This document shows, one piece after another, positions 24,607 to 33,186 of a DNA stretch of 44,225 nt. The notes beneath the pieces are model-generated. The model made no database searches, was not told the origin of the DNA, and saw nothing but the letters and a program-made list of their open reading frames with translations. Position 1 is the stretch's first letter. Each line of letters begins with the position of its first letter. Source of the DNA: CAYSBE01 sp046309355 (lineage in GTDB: Bacteria; Bacteroidota; Bacteroidia; UKL13-3). Made by a program: the position numbers and the translations under genes. The DNA lies in the NCBI GenBank assembly GCA_046309355.1, contig JBKCPL010000061.1, positions 1 to 44,225 of the forward strand, given 5' to 3'.

Positions 24607-25407
24607 ATGAAAGCAGGTGAACTGAAACGATTACTTAACACTGCCTACCGTCAGTTTAATCATCCTTCGTTTATCCATGATGATCCTGTTCGTATTCCGC
24701 ATCTGTTTACACGGAAACAGGATATAGAAATTACCGGATTGTTTGCAGCTGTTCTGGCTTGGGGCAACCGTACTACTATTATTCGAAAATGTACGGAACT
24801 GATACAGCGGATGGATGGAGCGCCCTACCAGTTTATCACCCAACACAGCGAAGCCGACCTGAAAGCCCTTGTCGGGTTCAAGCACCGTACATTTAACGAT
24901 ACCGATTTACTTTATTTCGTAGCGTTTCTTCAGCACTGGTATTTAAAAAATAATAGCCTGGAAACTGCCTTCAGCCGGGGAATGAAAAAAAAGGATGTAG
25001 ATATAACCCATGCCCTCAATCATTTTCGTCACGTATTTTTTAGTTTGCCTCACGTTCCTCATCGCACGCTCAAACATATTTCTAGTCCTTCACAAAAATC
25101 GGCTTGTAAGCGGTTGAACATGTACCTGCGCTGGATGGTGAGAAAAGACGATTGCGGGGTTGATTTCGGAATATGGAACTCCATAAAGCCGGCACAATTG
25201 ATCTGTCCGCTCGATTTGCACGTGCAGCGTGTAGCGTTAGAACTGGGATTGCTGAAACGCACGCAAAGCGACTGGCAGGCAGCACTGGAATTAACAAACG
25301 AACTGCGTACATTTGATTTGAACGATCCGGTTAAATACGATTTTGCATTGTTCGGAATGGGCATCATGCAAAAGAGTGTACAATCATCTAATGCACTAAA
25401 CTCATGA
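24607..25407 (+). CDS. TIGR02757 (DUF2400) family protein
   Basis: This 266-residue protein has features of TIGR02757: 'YRQFNHPSFIHDDPVRIPHLFTRKQDIEITGLFAAVLAWGNRTTIIRKC' near the start, 'FKHRTFNDTDLLYF', and 'HISSPSQKSACKRLNMYLRWMVRKDDCGVDFGIWNSIKPAQLICPLDLHVQRVALELGLL'. The latter part resembles a helix-hairpin-helix DNA-glycosylase-like C-terminus. Function is unproven; a nucleic-acid role is only suggested by that similarity. The stop codon overlaps the start of the permease gene by 4 bases (ATGA), so the two are translationally coupled. Confidence 0.9.
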   Translation: MKAGELKRLLNTAYRQFNHPSFIHDDPVRIPHLFTRKQDIEITGLFAAVLAWGNRTTIIRKCTELIQRMDGAPYQFITQHSEADLKALVGFKHRTFNDTDLLYFVAFLQHWYLKNNSLETAFSRGMKKKDVDITHALNHFRHVFFSLPHVPHRTLKHISSPSQKSACKRLNMYLRWMVRKDDCGVDFGIWNSIKPAQLICPLDLHVQRVALELGLLKRTQSDWQAALELTNELRTFDLNDPVKYDFALFGMGIMQKSVQSSNALNS

Positions 25408-26768
25408 ATCACAAAAAACTGTCGTTGCTCGATTGCATCATGCTCATCATGGGCAGTATGATAGGCTCCGGAATTTTTATTGTTCCTGCTGCCATGAGCC
25501 GCGACCTCCAATCGCCCCTGCTTCTGCTGGCAGCGTGGGCCGCTACTGCCTTGCTTACCTGGTTTGCTGCACTCAGCTATGGCGAATTGTCGGCTATGAT
25601 GCCCAAAGCGGGTGGACAATACGTATATCTGCGTGAGGCGTACAATAAACTTACGGGCTTTTTGTATGGCTGGACACTTTTTACGGTTATTCAAACCGGA
25701 ACAATTGCTGCCGTTGCTGTTGCATTTGCCAAATTCAGCGGTGTATTTTTTGATGCCATCAGCGATAAACACATTCTGTTTTATGCCGGTAGTGTTTCGT
25801 TAAGCACTCAACAGCTTACAGCCATTGCCGTTGTATGGCTGCTTACGCTAAGCAACTACCGCAGTGTTAAGCAGGGTGCGTGGCTTCAAAATGTGTTTAC
25901 ATTTACCAAAATAGGGGCTGTTATTTTTTTGATTGCTGCCGGCACATGGTATGCGTTCAATCATTCGCATCATACAGTTGAATGGAACTTTAACAACGCT
26001 TACACCGGTTATGATTTCTGGGGTATTTTTTGTGTAGCGTTGGTAGGCTCTATTTTTTCATCGGATGCATGGAATAATGTCACATTTACCGGAGGTGAAA
26101 TTGAAAAACCGGCTCGTACTTTGCCCCTGTCTCTGATAAGCGGAACCGGTATCGTGCTGCTGATTTACTTTTTCATTAACTGGGTTTACATCAAAGCCAT
26201 TCCATTTACCGACATACAGCATGCGGCTTCAGACAGGGTAGGCACCTTGCTGCTTCAAACTGTGCTGGGCAATACAGGCATGTATATCATGGCGCTGTTC
26301 ATCATGATTTCAACATTTGGTTGCATCAACGGCCTCACACTTTCGGGAGCACGCGTGTACTATGCAATGGCACACGATGGATTGTTTTTTAAGCAGGCCA
26401 AAAAATTAAACAGCAACCACTCGCCCCAGTTTGCATTGACCATTCAAGCTATCTGGACCAGCCTGCTCACGCTTTCGGGTTCGTATGGCGATTTGCTGGA
26501 TTATGTGGTGTTTGCTGTGCTGCTTTTTTATATACTCACGGTTGGAGCTGTGTTTGTTTTGCGCTTCAAACAACCGCTTACCAATAGGCCATACCGGGTG
26601 TGGGGCTATCCGCTTATTCCCTTGCTGTATATAATTGCTGCTGCTTTTATTTGTATAAACCTGCTGCTTTACAAACCCGAATACACGTATCCCGGATTGA
26701 AAATTGTACTGTTGGGAATACCGGTTTATTTTCTCATCAACCTGAAATCAAAAGAACATGCAAAGTAA
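25404..26768 (+). CDS. APC-family amino acid permease
   Basis: This 454-residue protein has about twelve membrane helices and the APC signature in helix 1: 'LLDCIMLIMGSMIGSGIFIVPAAMSRDL'. It continues 'ALSYGELSAMMPKAGGQYVYLREAYN' and 'FFGTGE'-equivalent 'SSDAWNNVTFTGGEIEKPARTLPLSLISG', all typical of amino acid/polyamine/organocation transporters of the LAT/YfnA kind. It imports or exchanges amino acids across the inner membrane; the substrate cannot be told. It starts within the TIGR02757 stop (4-base overlap) and overlaps the DUF1801 gene start by 11 bases, so three genes form one tight unit. Confidence 0.92.
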   Translation: MNHKKLSLLDCIMLIMGSMIGSGIFIVPAAMSRDLQSPLLLLAAWAATALLTWFAALSYGELSAMMPKAGGQYVYLREAYNKLTGFLYGWTLFTVIQTGTIAAVAVAFAKFSGVFFDAISDKHILFYAGSVSLSTQQLTAIAVVWLLTLSNYRSVKQGAWLQNVFTFTKIGAVIFLIAAGTWYAFNHSHHTVEWNFNNAYTGYDFWGIFCVALVGSIFSSDAWNNVTFTGGEIEKPARTLPLSLISGTGIVLLIYFFINWVYIKAIPFTDIQHAASDRVGTLLLQTVLGNTGMYIMALFIMISTFGCINGLTLSGARVYYAMAHDGLFFKQAKKLNSNHSPQFALTIQAIWTSLLTLSGSYGDLLDYVVFAVLLFYILTVGAVFVLRFKQPLTNRPYRVWGYPLIPLLYIIAAAFICINLLLYKPEYTYPGLKIVLLGIPVYFLINLKSKEHAK

Positions 26769-27213
26769 AGCCGACACTATTGAGCGCTACCTGAACGAGC
26801 TGGATGACGAGCGCAAATCGGTGCTTGCCGAACTTCACCAACGTATCATACAAGTGCTGCCCAAAGGGTTTGAAGCTACGATGCAATACGGCATGATCAG
26901 CTATGTAGTGCCCCACCGTATGTATTCCGCAGGATATCATTGCAAACCTTCCGACCCGTTGCCTTTTGCTTCGCTTGCCTCACAAAAAAATTCAATCAGT
27001 ATCTACCACATGGGCATGTATGCCGATGAGGAACTGATGCGCTGGTTTACCACAGAATATGGGAAAAAGTATGCTGCAAAACCCGATATGGGAAAAAGCT
27101 GTATCCGGTTTAAAAAAATACATCAGATACCTGTGGACCTAATTGCTGAATTGTTTTCGAAAATGCAGGTAAACGAGTGGATAGCGCTGTACGAAAAAAA
27201 TATAAAACGCTGA
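26758..27213 (+). CDS. DUF1801 family protein
   Basis: This 151-residue protein has 'TIERYLNELDDERKSVLAELHQRIIQVLPKGFEATMQYGMISYVVP' and 'LASQKNSISIYHMGMYADEELMRWFTTEYGKKYAAKPDMGKSCIRFKKIHQIPVDLIAELFSKM', the alpha/beta pattern of DUF1801 (YdhG/YjbR-like superfamily). Its molecular role is unknown. It overlaps the permease gene by 11 bases and is the last member of the unit. Confidence 0.9.
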   Translation: MQSKADTIERYLNELDDERKSVLAELHQRIIQVLPKGFEATMQYGMISYVVPHRMYSAGYHCKPSDPLPFASLASQKNSISIYHMGMYADEELMRWFTTEYGKKYAAKPDMGKSCIRFKKIHQIPVDLIAELFSKMQVNEWIALYEKNIKR

Positions 27214-27216
27214 ACG

Positions 27217-27230
27217 TGTAAAATTTTACA
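27217..27230. repeat. 14-bp perfect palindrome
   Basis: TGTAAAATTTTACA lies just after the DUF1801 stop and 41 bases before the PagL-like gene. It could be an operator for the latter; it is too A/T-rich to be a good terminator. Confidence 0.3.
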
Positions 27231-27271
27231 TACCAAACGCATTTGTGTAAAAAACTCAATAGCATTGCATC

Positions 27272-28351
27272 ATGAGGTTTAGTTTTATTGTGTGGCTTAT
27301 TCTCTGTTCGCAGGTGCAGGCGCAGGTTTCACCTACCGAACGCAGCTTGTTTAGTGTGGGCCTCAGCGCTCACCGCGGATTTATATTTGCGCACAGCAAA
27401 GATGTACAAAATACCGATGGCTCCTATCCGTGGGGCATTCAGCTTGACCTGAACTGGCACAAGCGCAATCAAAAAACGTGGGATGAATGTTATTGCTATC
27501 CGCGTACGGGTTTTCAAATTCAATACTTCAATTACGACAATTCTATACTGGGCCACAGTGTTCATGCCAATGCATACATCGAGCCTTATTTCAATTTCAA
27601 CCAACGCATTCAGCTATCGCTTAAAGGTATGGCCGGTATTGCATTTCTTACCCATCCTTTTCACCCGCAGCGCAACCCTACCAATATGTCTTACAGCCTT
27701 CCTATAAGTGGATTTGTGGCTCTTGGTATTGGAGCTCACGCACGTGTAAGTAATCGCATCAATGTACATGCCTACGCCAATTACAATCACATTTCGAATG
27801 GAGGTATTAAAGATCCCAATAAGGGAATAAACTGGCCAACGGTATCCTTGGGTTTTGATTATGCCATTGAAGATATAGCTTTTCCGCAACGCGAAAAAAC
27901 AAACAACAAAAACTATAAAAACAAGCCACTGCGCTACGATGTCGGTTTATACTTTTCGAGTAAAACAGTGAAGGCTGGTGAAAAGGCGCGCTGGCCTATC
28001 TATGGCCTATTTGCGCTTGCATCCAAACAGGTGAGTATGATAAATGCGCTGAGTGCGGGAACCGAAATTTGGATAGATCATGCACTGGAAGAACGTCTGA
28101 AACGTGACGGGCTAAATGACAGTTACGTGCGATCGGGATTGGTACTTGGGAATGAATTTCTGATGGGCCGATTTGTTTTGTCTCAGCAAATTGGGATGTA
28201 TCTATACAGTCCTACGGAGTATTTCGATGCACTGTATCAACGCTATGGCTTAGTTTACCGAGCTACTCCACATTCAGGCCTGGGTGTAAATGTGCTTGCG
28301 CATAGGCAGGTAGCCAATTTTTTAGATTTCAGATACGTGTATACGTGGTAA
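27272..28351 (+). CDS. Acyloxyacyl hydrolase / PagL-like lipid A 3-O-deacylase
   Basis: This 359-residue protein has a signal peptide ending 'CSQVQAQ'. The segment 'RVSNRINVHAYANYNHISNGGIKDPNKGINWPTVSLGFDY' contains the HxSN motif (His173, Ser175) of PagL outer-membrane deacylases, which trim lipid A by removing the 3-O acyl chain. It shows alternating beta strands. Canonical PagL is about 150-180 residues. Here residues from about 215 on ('KPLRYDVGLYFSSKTVKAGEKARWPIYGLFALASKQV ... LVYRATPHSGLGVNVLAHRQVANFLDFRYVYTW') form a further barrel-like part, as in the longer Bacteroidota members. It is a single gene ending in a bidirectional terminator. Confidence 0.85.
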   Translation: MRFSFIVWLILCSQVQAQVSPTERSLFSVGLSAHRGFIFAHSKDVQNTDGSYPWGIQLDLNWHKRNQKTWDECYCYPRTGFQIQYFNYDNSILGHSVHANAYIEPYFNFNQRIQLSLKGMAGIAFLTHPFHPQRNPTNMSYSLPISGFVALGIGAHARVSNRINVHAYANYNHISNGGIKDPNKGINWPTVSLGFDYAIEDIAFPQREKTNNKNYKNKPLRYDVGLYFSSKTVKAGEKARWPIYGLFALASKQVSMINALSAGTEIWIDHALEERLKRDGLNDSYVRSGLVLGNEFLMGRFVLSQQIGMYLYSPTEYFDALYQRYGLVYRATPHSGLGVNVLAHRQVANFLDFRYVYTW

Positions 28352-28368
28352 TGAAAAACACCCTTCAT

Positions 28369-28402
28369 AAAAAAAGCTGAACCTTTCGATTCAGCTTTTT
28401 TT
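28369..28402. terminator. Bidirectional terminator
   Basis: A 13-bp helix of the A-run plus GCTGAA (28369-28381) pairs with TTCAGC plus the T-run (28390-28402) around an 8-base loop. It separates the convergent PagL-like and isocitrate dehydrogenase genes. Confidence 0.9.
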
Positions 28403-28423
28403 GTATATGTAAGTAGTTTGGAA

Positions 28424-29863
28424 TTACTGTCCCTGACCCAATGAATAGGCAGCTTTGCCATCAAAGTTGTATAGATTTTCTGTCTTCACTACATCTATAT
28501 TCAGCGACTCTGCTTTTTGCAGCAATTGAACTATATCGGCTTTGGTGATGGAATTTCCGCTAACAGGTTTAAAGCGGCAGCGCCAGTGATCGGTGCAGAA
28601 TGTTTCTTCAAATCCTTCTGGCCATACTTTAATACCTCGGTTAGTAATCATGCTAACCTTTACCTGGCTATTATCCAGTTGCTGAATAATCTTACCTATT
28701 TCATTGGCATCCGTTCCGTGCCAGTGTACAAATAAATCTACTCCTTCCAGTTCTTTCTTACGCATAGGCTTGCGTGAATACTTAGGTAAGTTCATAGGCT
28801 TATTGCCGGTGTAAGTTACAACTTTAAACTTCGTTGGATTTTTACCAATGTTGGCAATAACAGCATCGGCAAATTCTTTAGTACCTACTTTTTGCGTGCT
28901 TACCCCTTCTTTGTAAATATCATAGGTGTGTATACCGTCTTCTATGGTTTTAAGCCAGGCGTTCTGCACTTTTTCGGCAACCGCACTTTGCCCGATGTGA
29001 TTCAGCATCATGATGGCACCTTGCAGCAAACCTGAAGGGTTAGCCATATTCTGCCCTGCCCTGCGTGGTGCCGAACCGTGAATAGCTTCGAACATCGCAC
29101 AGGTTTCTCCAATATTCGCTGAACCGGCAAGTCCTACTGAGCCGGCAATTTGTGCAGCCACATCACTCAATACATCGCCATATAAATTAGGCATCACAAT
29201 CACATCAAATGCTTCCGGTGTATCGGCCATTTTCGCGGCACCTATATCAATAATCCAGTGTTCGTTTTCAATTTCGGGGTACTCCTTGGCTATTTCATCA
29301 AATACCTGATGAAACAATCCATCGGTTTGTTTCATGATATTGTCTTTGGTAAAACATGTTACCTTTTTACGGCCATATGCCTTGGCGTATTCAAATGCAT
29401 AGCGAACAATTTTTTCACAACCGGGACGGCTAATCAGCTTGAGGCACTGTACCACTTCATCGGTTTGCTGGTGTTCAATACCGGCATACAAATCTTCTTC
29501 GTTTTCGCGTACAATTACCACATCCATTACCGGATGTTTAGTAGCCACATAAGGATGTAAACTCATGCACGGACGTACATTGGAGTACAATCCTAAAAAC
29601 TTACGCGTTGTTACATTCAGGCTTTTGTATCCTCCACCTTGTGGTGTAGTGATCGGGGCTTTTAAAAACACCTTGTTGCGTCTGATAATGTCCCAAGACT
29701 CTTTGGCAATACCGGCCGTATTTCCGGCCAGATACACCTTCTCTCCTACTTCAATCTCATCAATTTCAATGCTGGCTCCAGCGGCCATAATAATGCGAAG
29801 TGTAGCGTCCATAATTTCCGGACCTATACCATCGCCTTTTGCTACAGTAATACGTTGTGTCAT
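28424..29863 (-). CDS. icd: NADP-dependent isocitrate dehydrogenase (long form)
   Basis: It oxidises isocitrate to 2-oxoglutarate in the TCA cycle. The N-terminal 335 or so residues are the beta-decarboxylating dehydrogenase domain: 'VAKGDGIGPEIMDATLRII', 'YKSLNVTTRKFLGLYSNVRPC', 'VIVRENEEDLYAGIEH', 'VMPNLYGDVLSDVAAQIAGSVGLAGSANIG', 'MFEAIHGSAPRRAGQNMANPSGLLQGAIMML'. A C-terminal extension of about 140 residues ('GVDLFVHWHGTDANEIGKIIQ ... CRFKP') matches the Thermus/Rickettsia-type enzymes of about 480-500 residues rather than the 416-residue E. coli type. The 140-base gap to the upstream phosphohexomutase suggests its own promoter. Confidence 0.95.
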   Translation of the reverse strand: MTQRITVAKGDGIGPEIMDATLRIIMAAGASIEIDEIEVGEKVYLAGNTAGIAKESWDIIRRNKVFLKAPITTPQGGGYKSLNVTTRKFLGLYSNVRPCMSLHPYVATKHPVMDVVIVRENEEDLYAGIEHQQTDEVVQCLKLISRPGCEKIVRYAFEYAKAYGRKKVTCFTKDNIMKQTDGLFHQVFDEIAKEYPEIENEHWIIDIGAAKMADTPEAFDVIVMPNLYGDVLSDVAAQIAGSVGLAGSANIGETCAMFEAIHGSAPRRAGQNMANPSGLLQGAIMMLNHIGQSAVAEKVQNAWLKTIEDGIHTYDIYKEGVSTQKVGTKEFADAVIANIGKNPTKFKVVTYTGNKPMNLPKYSRKPMRKKELEGVDLFVHWHGTDANEIGKIIQQLDNSQVKVSMITNRGIKVWPEGFEETFCTDHWRCRFKPVSGNSITKADIVQLLQKAESLNIDVVKTENLYNFDGKAAYSLGQGQ

Positions 29864-29968
29864 TTCTTCTTTGGTTTTAAATATTTTCCCTCGTGCAGGT
29901 TAGTGCAAGTATAGTTTTTTGAATGTAAATGCAGTATGAAAGCCCGAATAAAAAGTTTCCACGTATTT

Positions 29969-29984
29969 TAGCGTGTATACGCTA
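29969..29984. repeat. Short inverted repeat between phosphohexomutase and icd
   Basis: TAGCGT (29969-29974) and ACGCTA (29979-29984) flank GTAT. No T-run follows on the minus strand, so it is not a standard terminator. It may be a weak 3' hairpin of the phosphohexomutase mRNA or a protein site. Confidence 0.3.
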
Positions 29985-30003
29985 TTCATACGACCAAGTG
30001 CTA

Positions 30004-31407
30004 TCAGGCTAAAATGGCTGCTTTAGTAGCCTGTAAAATGGCCTCTGCATTTGCTTGAGTATTCGATTCGCTATAAACGCGCAATACAGGTTCCGTACCG
30101 CTGGCACGTATCATTACCCATTCGCCATTGCCCAGGTGAAATTTATACCCGTCCAGGTCTTCTACTTTTTGAATTTTGTAGTTACCAAATGAAGTATACT
30201 TTCCCGCTTTGCACTTGTCAAGCACACGTTGTTTGATTTCTTCCGTAATATGTAAGTCAATGCGACCCATCGCAAATTTACCTACCACATCATATACTTC
30301 CTGAATCAAATCATCCAGACTCTTGCCGGTTTTGGCCATAAATTCCCACAAGGTCAAGCCAATCCATATGCCATCACGTTCGGGAATAAACCCTTTAATG
30401 GCAATGCCTCCACTTTCCTCGCCACCTACCAGCACATTTTCAGTTACCATTTTTTCGCAAATGTATTTGAAACCGATTTTAGTAATTTCAATATCTAACC
30501 CATAGGCCTTTGCCATTTCAGTAATTTTTGAGGTAGCGCTAAAAGTAGTAATGACTTTACCACTCATGCCTTTGTATGTGTGCAGGTAATGAACGAGCAA
30601 CAAAATGATGTGGTGCGAATCCACAAACTCTCCTTTTTTATTGTACAAGCCAATGCGGTCGGCATCGCCATCGGTTACCAATCCACAATCAATATCTTCA
30701 CTCACTTTGATGAGCTCGCTGAATTCAGTCAGATTTTTATGAATGGGTTCCGGTGCTTGTCCATCAAAACCCGGATTGTGTTCGCAGTGCAATAAGGTTA
30801 TATCGGGAAACAACCTGCGCATGGCATTTTGCCCGGCACCGTACATGGCATCATAAGCAAATTCCATCCCGCTGTTATTGATTGCGTTCAGATCAAATTT
30901 ACTTTCCACTTCCTGCACATACAACGTTTCCAAATCTACATAGCTGATCATGCCCGATTTTTCCAGTTCTTCCATAGAGGACAGATTTATACTCACTGAA
31001 TCCGGAATCATTTTCTCAACGGCATCAATCACCGCAGGGCTTGACGGACCTCCGTAATGCGCCTTCAATTTATACCCGCTGTATGCAGGCGGGTTATGAC
31101 TGGCTGTGATAATTATGCCTAATGCAGCACCATGTTTCACCGCACCCAAACTAATCATAGGAGTGCTTACAAATCCTTTGGCCATTTTTACGCTGATGCC
31201 ATTGGCACACATGATTTGTGCAACGGTATTTGCAAAAAGTTCGCCTGCAAAGCGGCAATCGTGGCCAAGTACTACCTTTTTGTTATCCGCATGATGTTGT
31301 TTGATGTATTCAGCCGTTCCCTGCGCCACACGTTTTACATTGTCAACTGTAAATTCAGCGGCAATTATACCGCGCCATCCATCGGTTCCGAATTTGATTG
31401 GGTACAT
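30004..31407 (-). CDS. Phosphoglucomutase/phosphomannomutase family protein
   Basis: This 467-residue alpha-D-phosphohexomutase interconverts 1- and 6-phosphates of hexoses. The four signature regions are present. The phosphoserine loop is 'GIIITASHNPPAYSGYKLK' (Ser103) and the magnesium loop is 'VTDGDADRIGLY' (Asp246, Asp248, Asp250). The sugar-binding loop is 'VGGEESGGIAIKG' and the phosphate-binding loop is 'IRASGTEPVLRVYSES'. The start 'MYPIKFGTDGWRGIIAAEFT' is standard. The GEESGG loop fits glucose/mannose specificity better than GlmM, but exact substrate is uncertain. It lies downstream of the glutaryl-CoA dehydrogenase gene with a REP-like palindrome between. Confidence 0.92.
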   Translation of the reverse strand: MYPIKFGTDGWRGIIAAEFTVDNVKRVAQGTAEYIKQHHADNKKVVLGHDCRFAGELFANTVAQIMCANGISVKMAKGFVSTPMISLGAVKHGAALGIIITASHNPPAYSGYKLKAHYGGPSSPAVIDAVEKMIPDSVSINLSSMEELEKSGMISYVDLETLYVQEVESKFDLNAINNSGMEFAYDAMYGAGQNAMRRLFPDITLLHCEHNPGFDGQAPEPIHKNLTEFSELIKVSEDIDCGLVTDGDADRIGLYNKKGEFVDSHHIILLLVHYLHTYKGMSGKVITTFSATSKITEMAKAYGLDIEITKIGFKYICEKMVTENVLVGGEESGGIAIKGFIPERDGIWIGLTLWEFMAKTGKSLDDLIQEVYDVVGKFAMGRIDLHITEEIKQRVLDKCKAGKYTSFGNYKIQKVEDLDGYKFHLGNGEWVMIRASGTEPVLRVYSESNTQANAEAILQATKAAILA

Positions 31408-31430
31408 ATCTTTACTTTTTTTTACGCAAA

Positions 31431-31453
31431 TAGAGACGCACTAAGCGTCTCTA
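31431..31453. repeat. REP-like palindrome
   Basis: TAGAGACGC (31431-31439) and GCGTCTCTA (31445-31453) form a perfect 9-bp stem around ACTAA. The GAGACGC/GCGTCTC core resembles dispersed palindromes familiar from Bacteroidota and cyanobacterial intergenic regions. It sits between gcdH and the phosphohexomutase gene. Confidence 0.55.
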
Positions 31454-31478
31454 CAATTAAGGTTAGTTATAAAATTAT

Positions 31479-32699
31479 TTACACAAAAGCATTAATTCCT
31501 GTCACATCCATACCTGTTATGAGCAGATGAATGTCGTGGGTACCTTCGTAGGTAACTACCGATTCCAGGTTCATCATGTGGCGCATAATGCTGTAATCGC
31601 CTGTAATACCCATACCCCCCAGCATTTGCCGAGCATTGCGGGCTACTGTAAGTGCCATATCCACATTGTTACGTTTGGCCATACTGATTTGTGCAGGTGT
31701 TGCCCTGCCTTCATTCATCAGCACACCTAAGCGCCAGGTAAGCAATTGTGCTTTGGTAATTTCGGTTAGCATTTCTGCCAGTTTCTTTTGCTGCAACTGA
31801 AACCCTGCAATGGGTTTTCCAAACTGCTCGCGTTCCAGTGCATAGCGCAATGCAGTATCGTAGCAATCCATAGCTGCACCCAATGCGCCCCAGCTGATAC
31901 CGTAGCGGGCAGAGTTAAGGCAAGTTAATGGGCCTTTCAACCCTTTTACATTCGGGAAAATATTTTCTTTCGGAACTTTTACATCGTTAAATACCAGCTC
32001 GCCTGTGGCGCTTGCACGTAAACTCCACTTGTTGTGTGTTTCGGGTGTGGTAAATCCATCCATGCCGCGTTCTACTACTATGCCCTGAATTTCGCCTTGT
32101 TCATTTTTTGCCCACACCACAGCTACATCGGCATAGGGTGAATTGGAAATCCACATTTTGGCACCGTTCAGTATCACATGTTTGCCATCGCCTGCATCGC
32201 GGAAGTTGGTAGTCATGCCGGCAGGGTTTGAACCGTGATTAGGCTCTGTTAAACCAAAGCAACCCAGCCATTCGCCTTTAGCCAGTTTGGGTAAATATTT
32301 TTTGCGTTGCTCTTCGCTGCCGAATTTATAAATCGGATACATTACCAGTGAGCCTTGCACAGAAGCAGTTGAACGCACACCGGAATCGCAGCGCTCCAAT
32401 TCCTGCATCATGAGACCGTATGTAATATAATCTAGCCCGCCACATCCGTATTCAACCGGTAACTGAGGCCCGAAACACCCCAACTCGCCCAGCTCTTTTA
32501 CCATGTGGTAAGGGAACTTCGCCTGCTGATTGGCGTCTTCTATAATGGGTGCAAGTTCTTTCTTCACATACTCACGTACCATTGAGCGTATCATTTTGTG
32601 CTCATCGGTAAGTAATTCATCCATCAGGTAATAATCGGGATGGGTGTATAAATCGGGTTTATTGGCGCGGTGAAAAGCTTCTTTGGTATTTGTTGTCAT
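31479..32699 (-). CDS. gcdH: Glutaryl-CoA dehydrogenase (acyl-CoA dehydrogenase family)
   Basis: This FAD enzyme oxidises and decarboxylates glutaryl-CoA to crotonyl-CoA in lysine/tryptophan catabolism. I use the ATG at 32699 ('MTTNTKEAFHRANKPDLYTHPDYY', 406 residues); the open frame continues 19 codons upstream to 32756, but those residues read like untranslated leader. Matches to the GCDH subgroup are 'CDSGVRSTASVQGSLVMYPIYKFGSEEQRKKYLPKLAKGEWLGCFGLTEPNHGSNP', with the Arg before 'STASVQ' that binds the glutaryl carboxylate, and 'KWSLRASATGELVF'. Also 'TCLNSARYGISWGALGAAMDC' and 'VVTYEGTHDIH', with catalytic Glu385. The divergent folB gene begins 58 bases away. Confidence 0.93.
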   Translation of the reverse strand: MTTNTKEAFHRANKPDLYTHPDYYLMDELLTDEHKMIRSMVREYVKKELAPIIEDANQQAKFPYHMVKELGELGCFGPQLPVEYGCGGLDYITYGLMMQELERCDSGVRSTASVQGSLVMYPIYKFGSEEQRKKYLPKLAKGEWLGCFGLTEPNHGSNPAGMTTNFRDAGDGKHVILNGAKMWISNSPYADVAVVWAKNEQGEIQGIVVERGMDGFTTPETHNKWSLRASATGELVFNDVKVPKENIFPNVKGLKGPLTCLNSARYGISWGALGAAMDCYDTALRYALEREQFGKPIAGFQLQQKKLAEMLTEITKAQLLTWRLGVLMNEGRATPAQISMAKRNNVDMALTVARNARQMLGGMGITGDYSIMRHMMNLESVVTYEGTHDIHLLITGMDVTGINAFV

Positions 32700-32756
32700 A
32701 CGTCTGAATAATTGCTGCGAAAGTAGTTTATTTGAATGGCTTAAAAAAATGTACAA

Positions 32757-33110
32757 ATGAAGTACCAGTCAGGCTTACAAGGTGTAGAGTTTTATGCCTA
32801 TCACGGGGTGTATGGCGAAGAACAAAAAACAGGAGGCTTATTTCGTGTTGATTTATGGGTTACAGTTTTGCATCAATCCGATTTTGAACGCCTTAGCGCA
32901 TTGATAAATTACGAAACGCTTTATGCCATAGCCAGTCAGGAAATGCAAAAAACCACACCGCTAATTGAAACCGTGGCGCACCGCATACTACTTGCGGTAC
33001 AGAATAAATTACCTGAATGTGACGAAATACGTGTTTGTATTCAAAAGCCGCAAGCAGCCGGATTGCTTAAATCGGGTTGTGCTGTGGTAGAAATTATGTG
33101 GGTGAAATAA
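32757..33110 (+). CDS. folB: Dihydroneopterin aldolase
   Basis: It makes 6-hydroxymethyl-dihydropterin in folate synthesis. The 117-residue protein has the family pattern 'VEFYAYHGVYGEEQKTGGLFRVDLWV' (with the catalytic Glu at 21/22), 'LINYETLYAI', 'PLIETVAHRI' and 'VRVCIQKPQA'-like 'IRVCIQKPQAAGLL', with Lys97 as the catalytic lysine. Length is normal. It is divergent from gcdH, and a 14-bp tandem repeat follows the stop. No other folate gene is nearby. Confidence 0.95.
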   Translation: MKYQSGLQGVEFYAYHGVYGEEQKTGGLFRVDLWVTVLHQSDFERLSALINYETLYAIASQEMQKTTPLIETVAHRILLAVQNKLPECDEIRVCIQKPQAAGLLKSGCAVVEIMWVK

Positions 33111-33123
33111 GGCATACACAACT

Positions 33124-33186
33124 CTCAAATCCCAACTCTCAAATCTCAACTCTCAAATCCTAAATCTCAAATCCTAAATCTCAAAT
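33124..33186. repeat. 14-bp tandem repeat, about 4.5 copies
   Basis: CTCAAAT recurs exactly every 14 bases at 33124, 33138, 33152, 33166 and 33180, with unit consensus CTCAAATCYYAAMT. It fills the gap between the convergent folB and murB genes, and the last copy contains the murB stop codon (33181-33183). It has no hairpin potential, so it is not a terminator. Confidence 0.9.

Noticed and set aside
25059..25772. Minus-strand open frame of 237 codons across the TIGR02757/permease boundary
   Set aside because: Both sense genes are well supported, and the antisense translation is Ser/Cys/Asn-rich and unstructured.
33124..33186. Possible CRISPR array
   Set aside because: The period is only 14 bases, there are no unique spacers and no cas genes; it is a simple tandem repeat.
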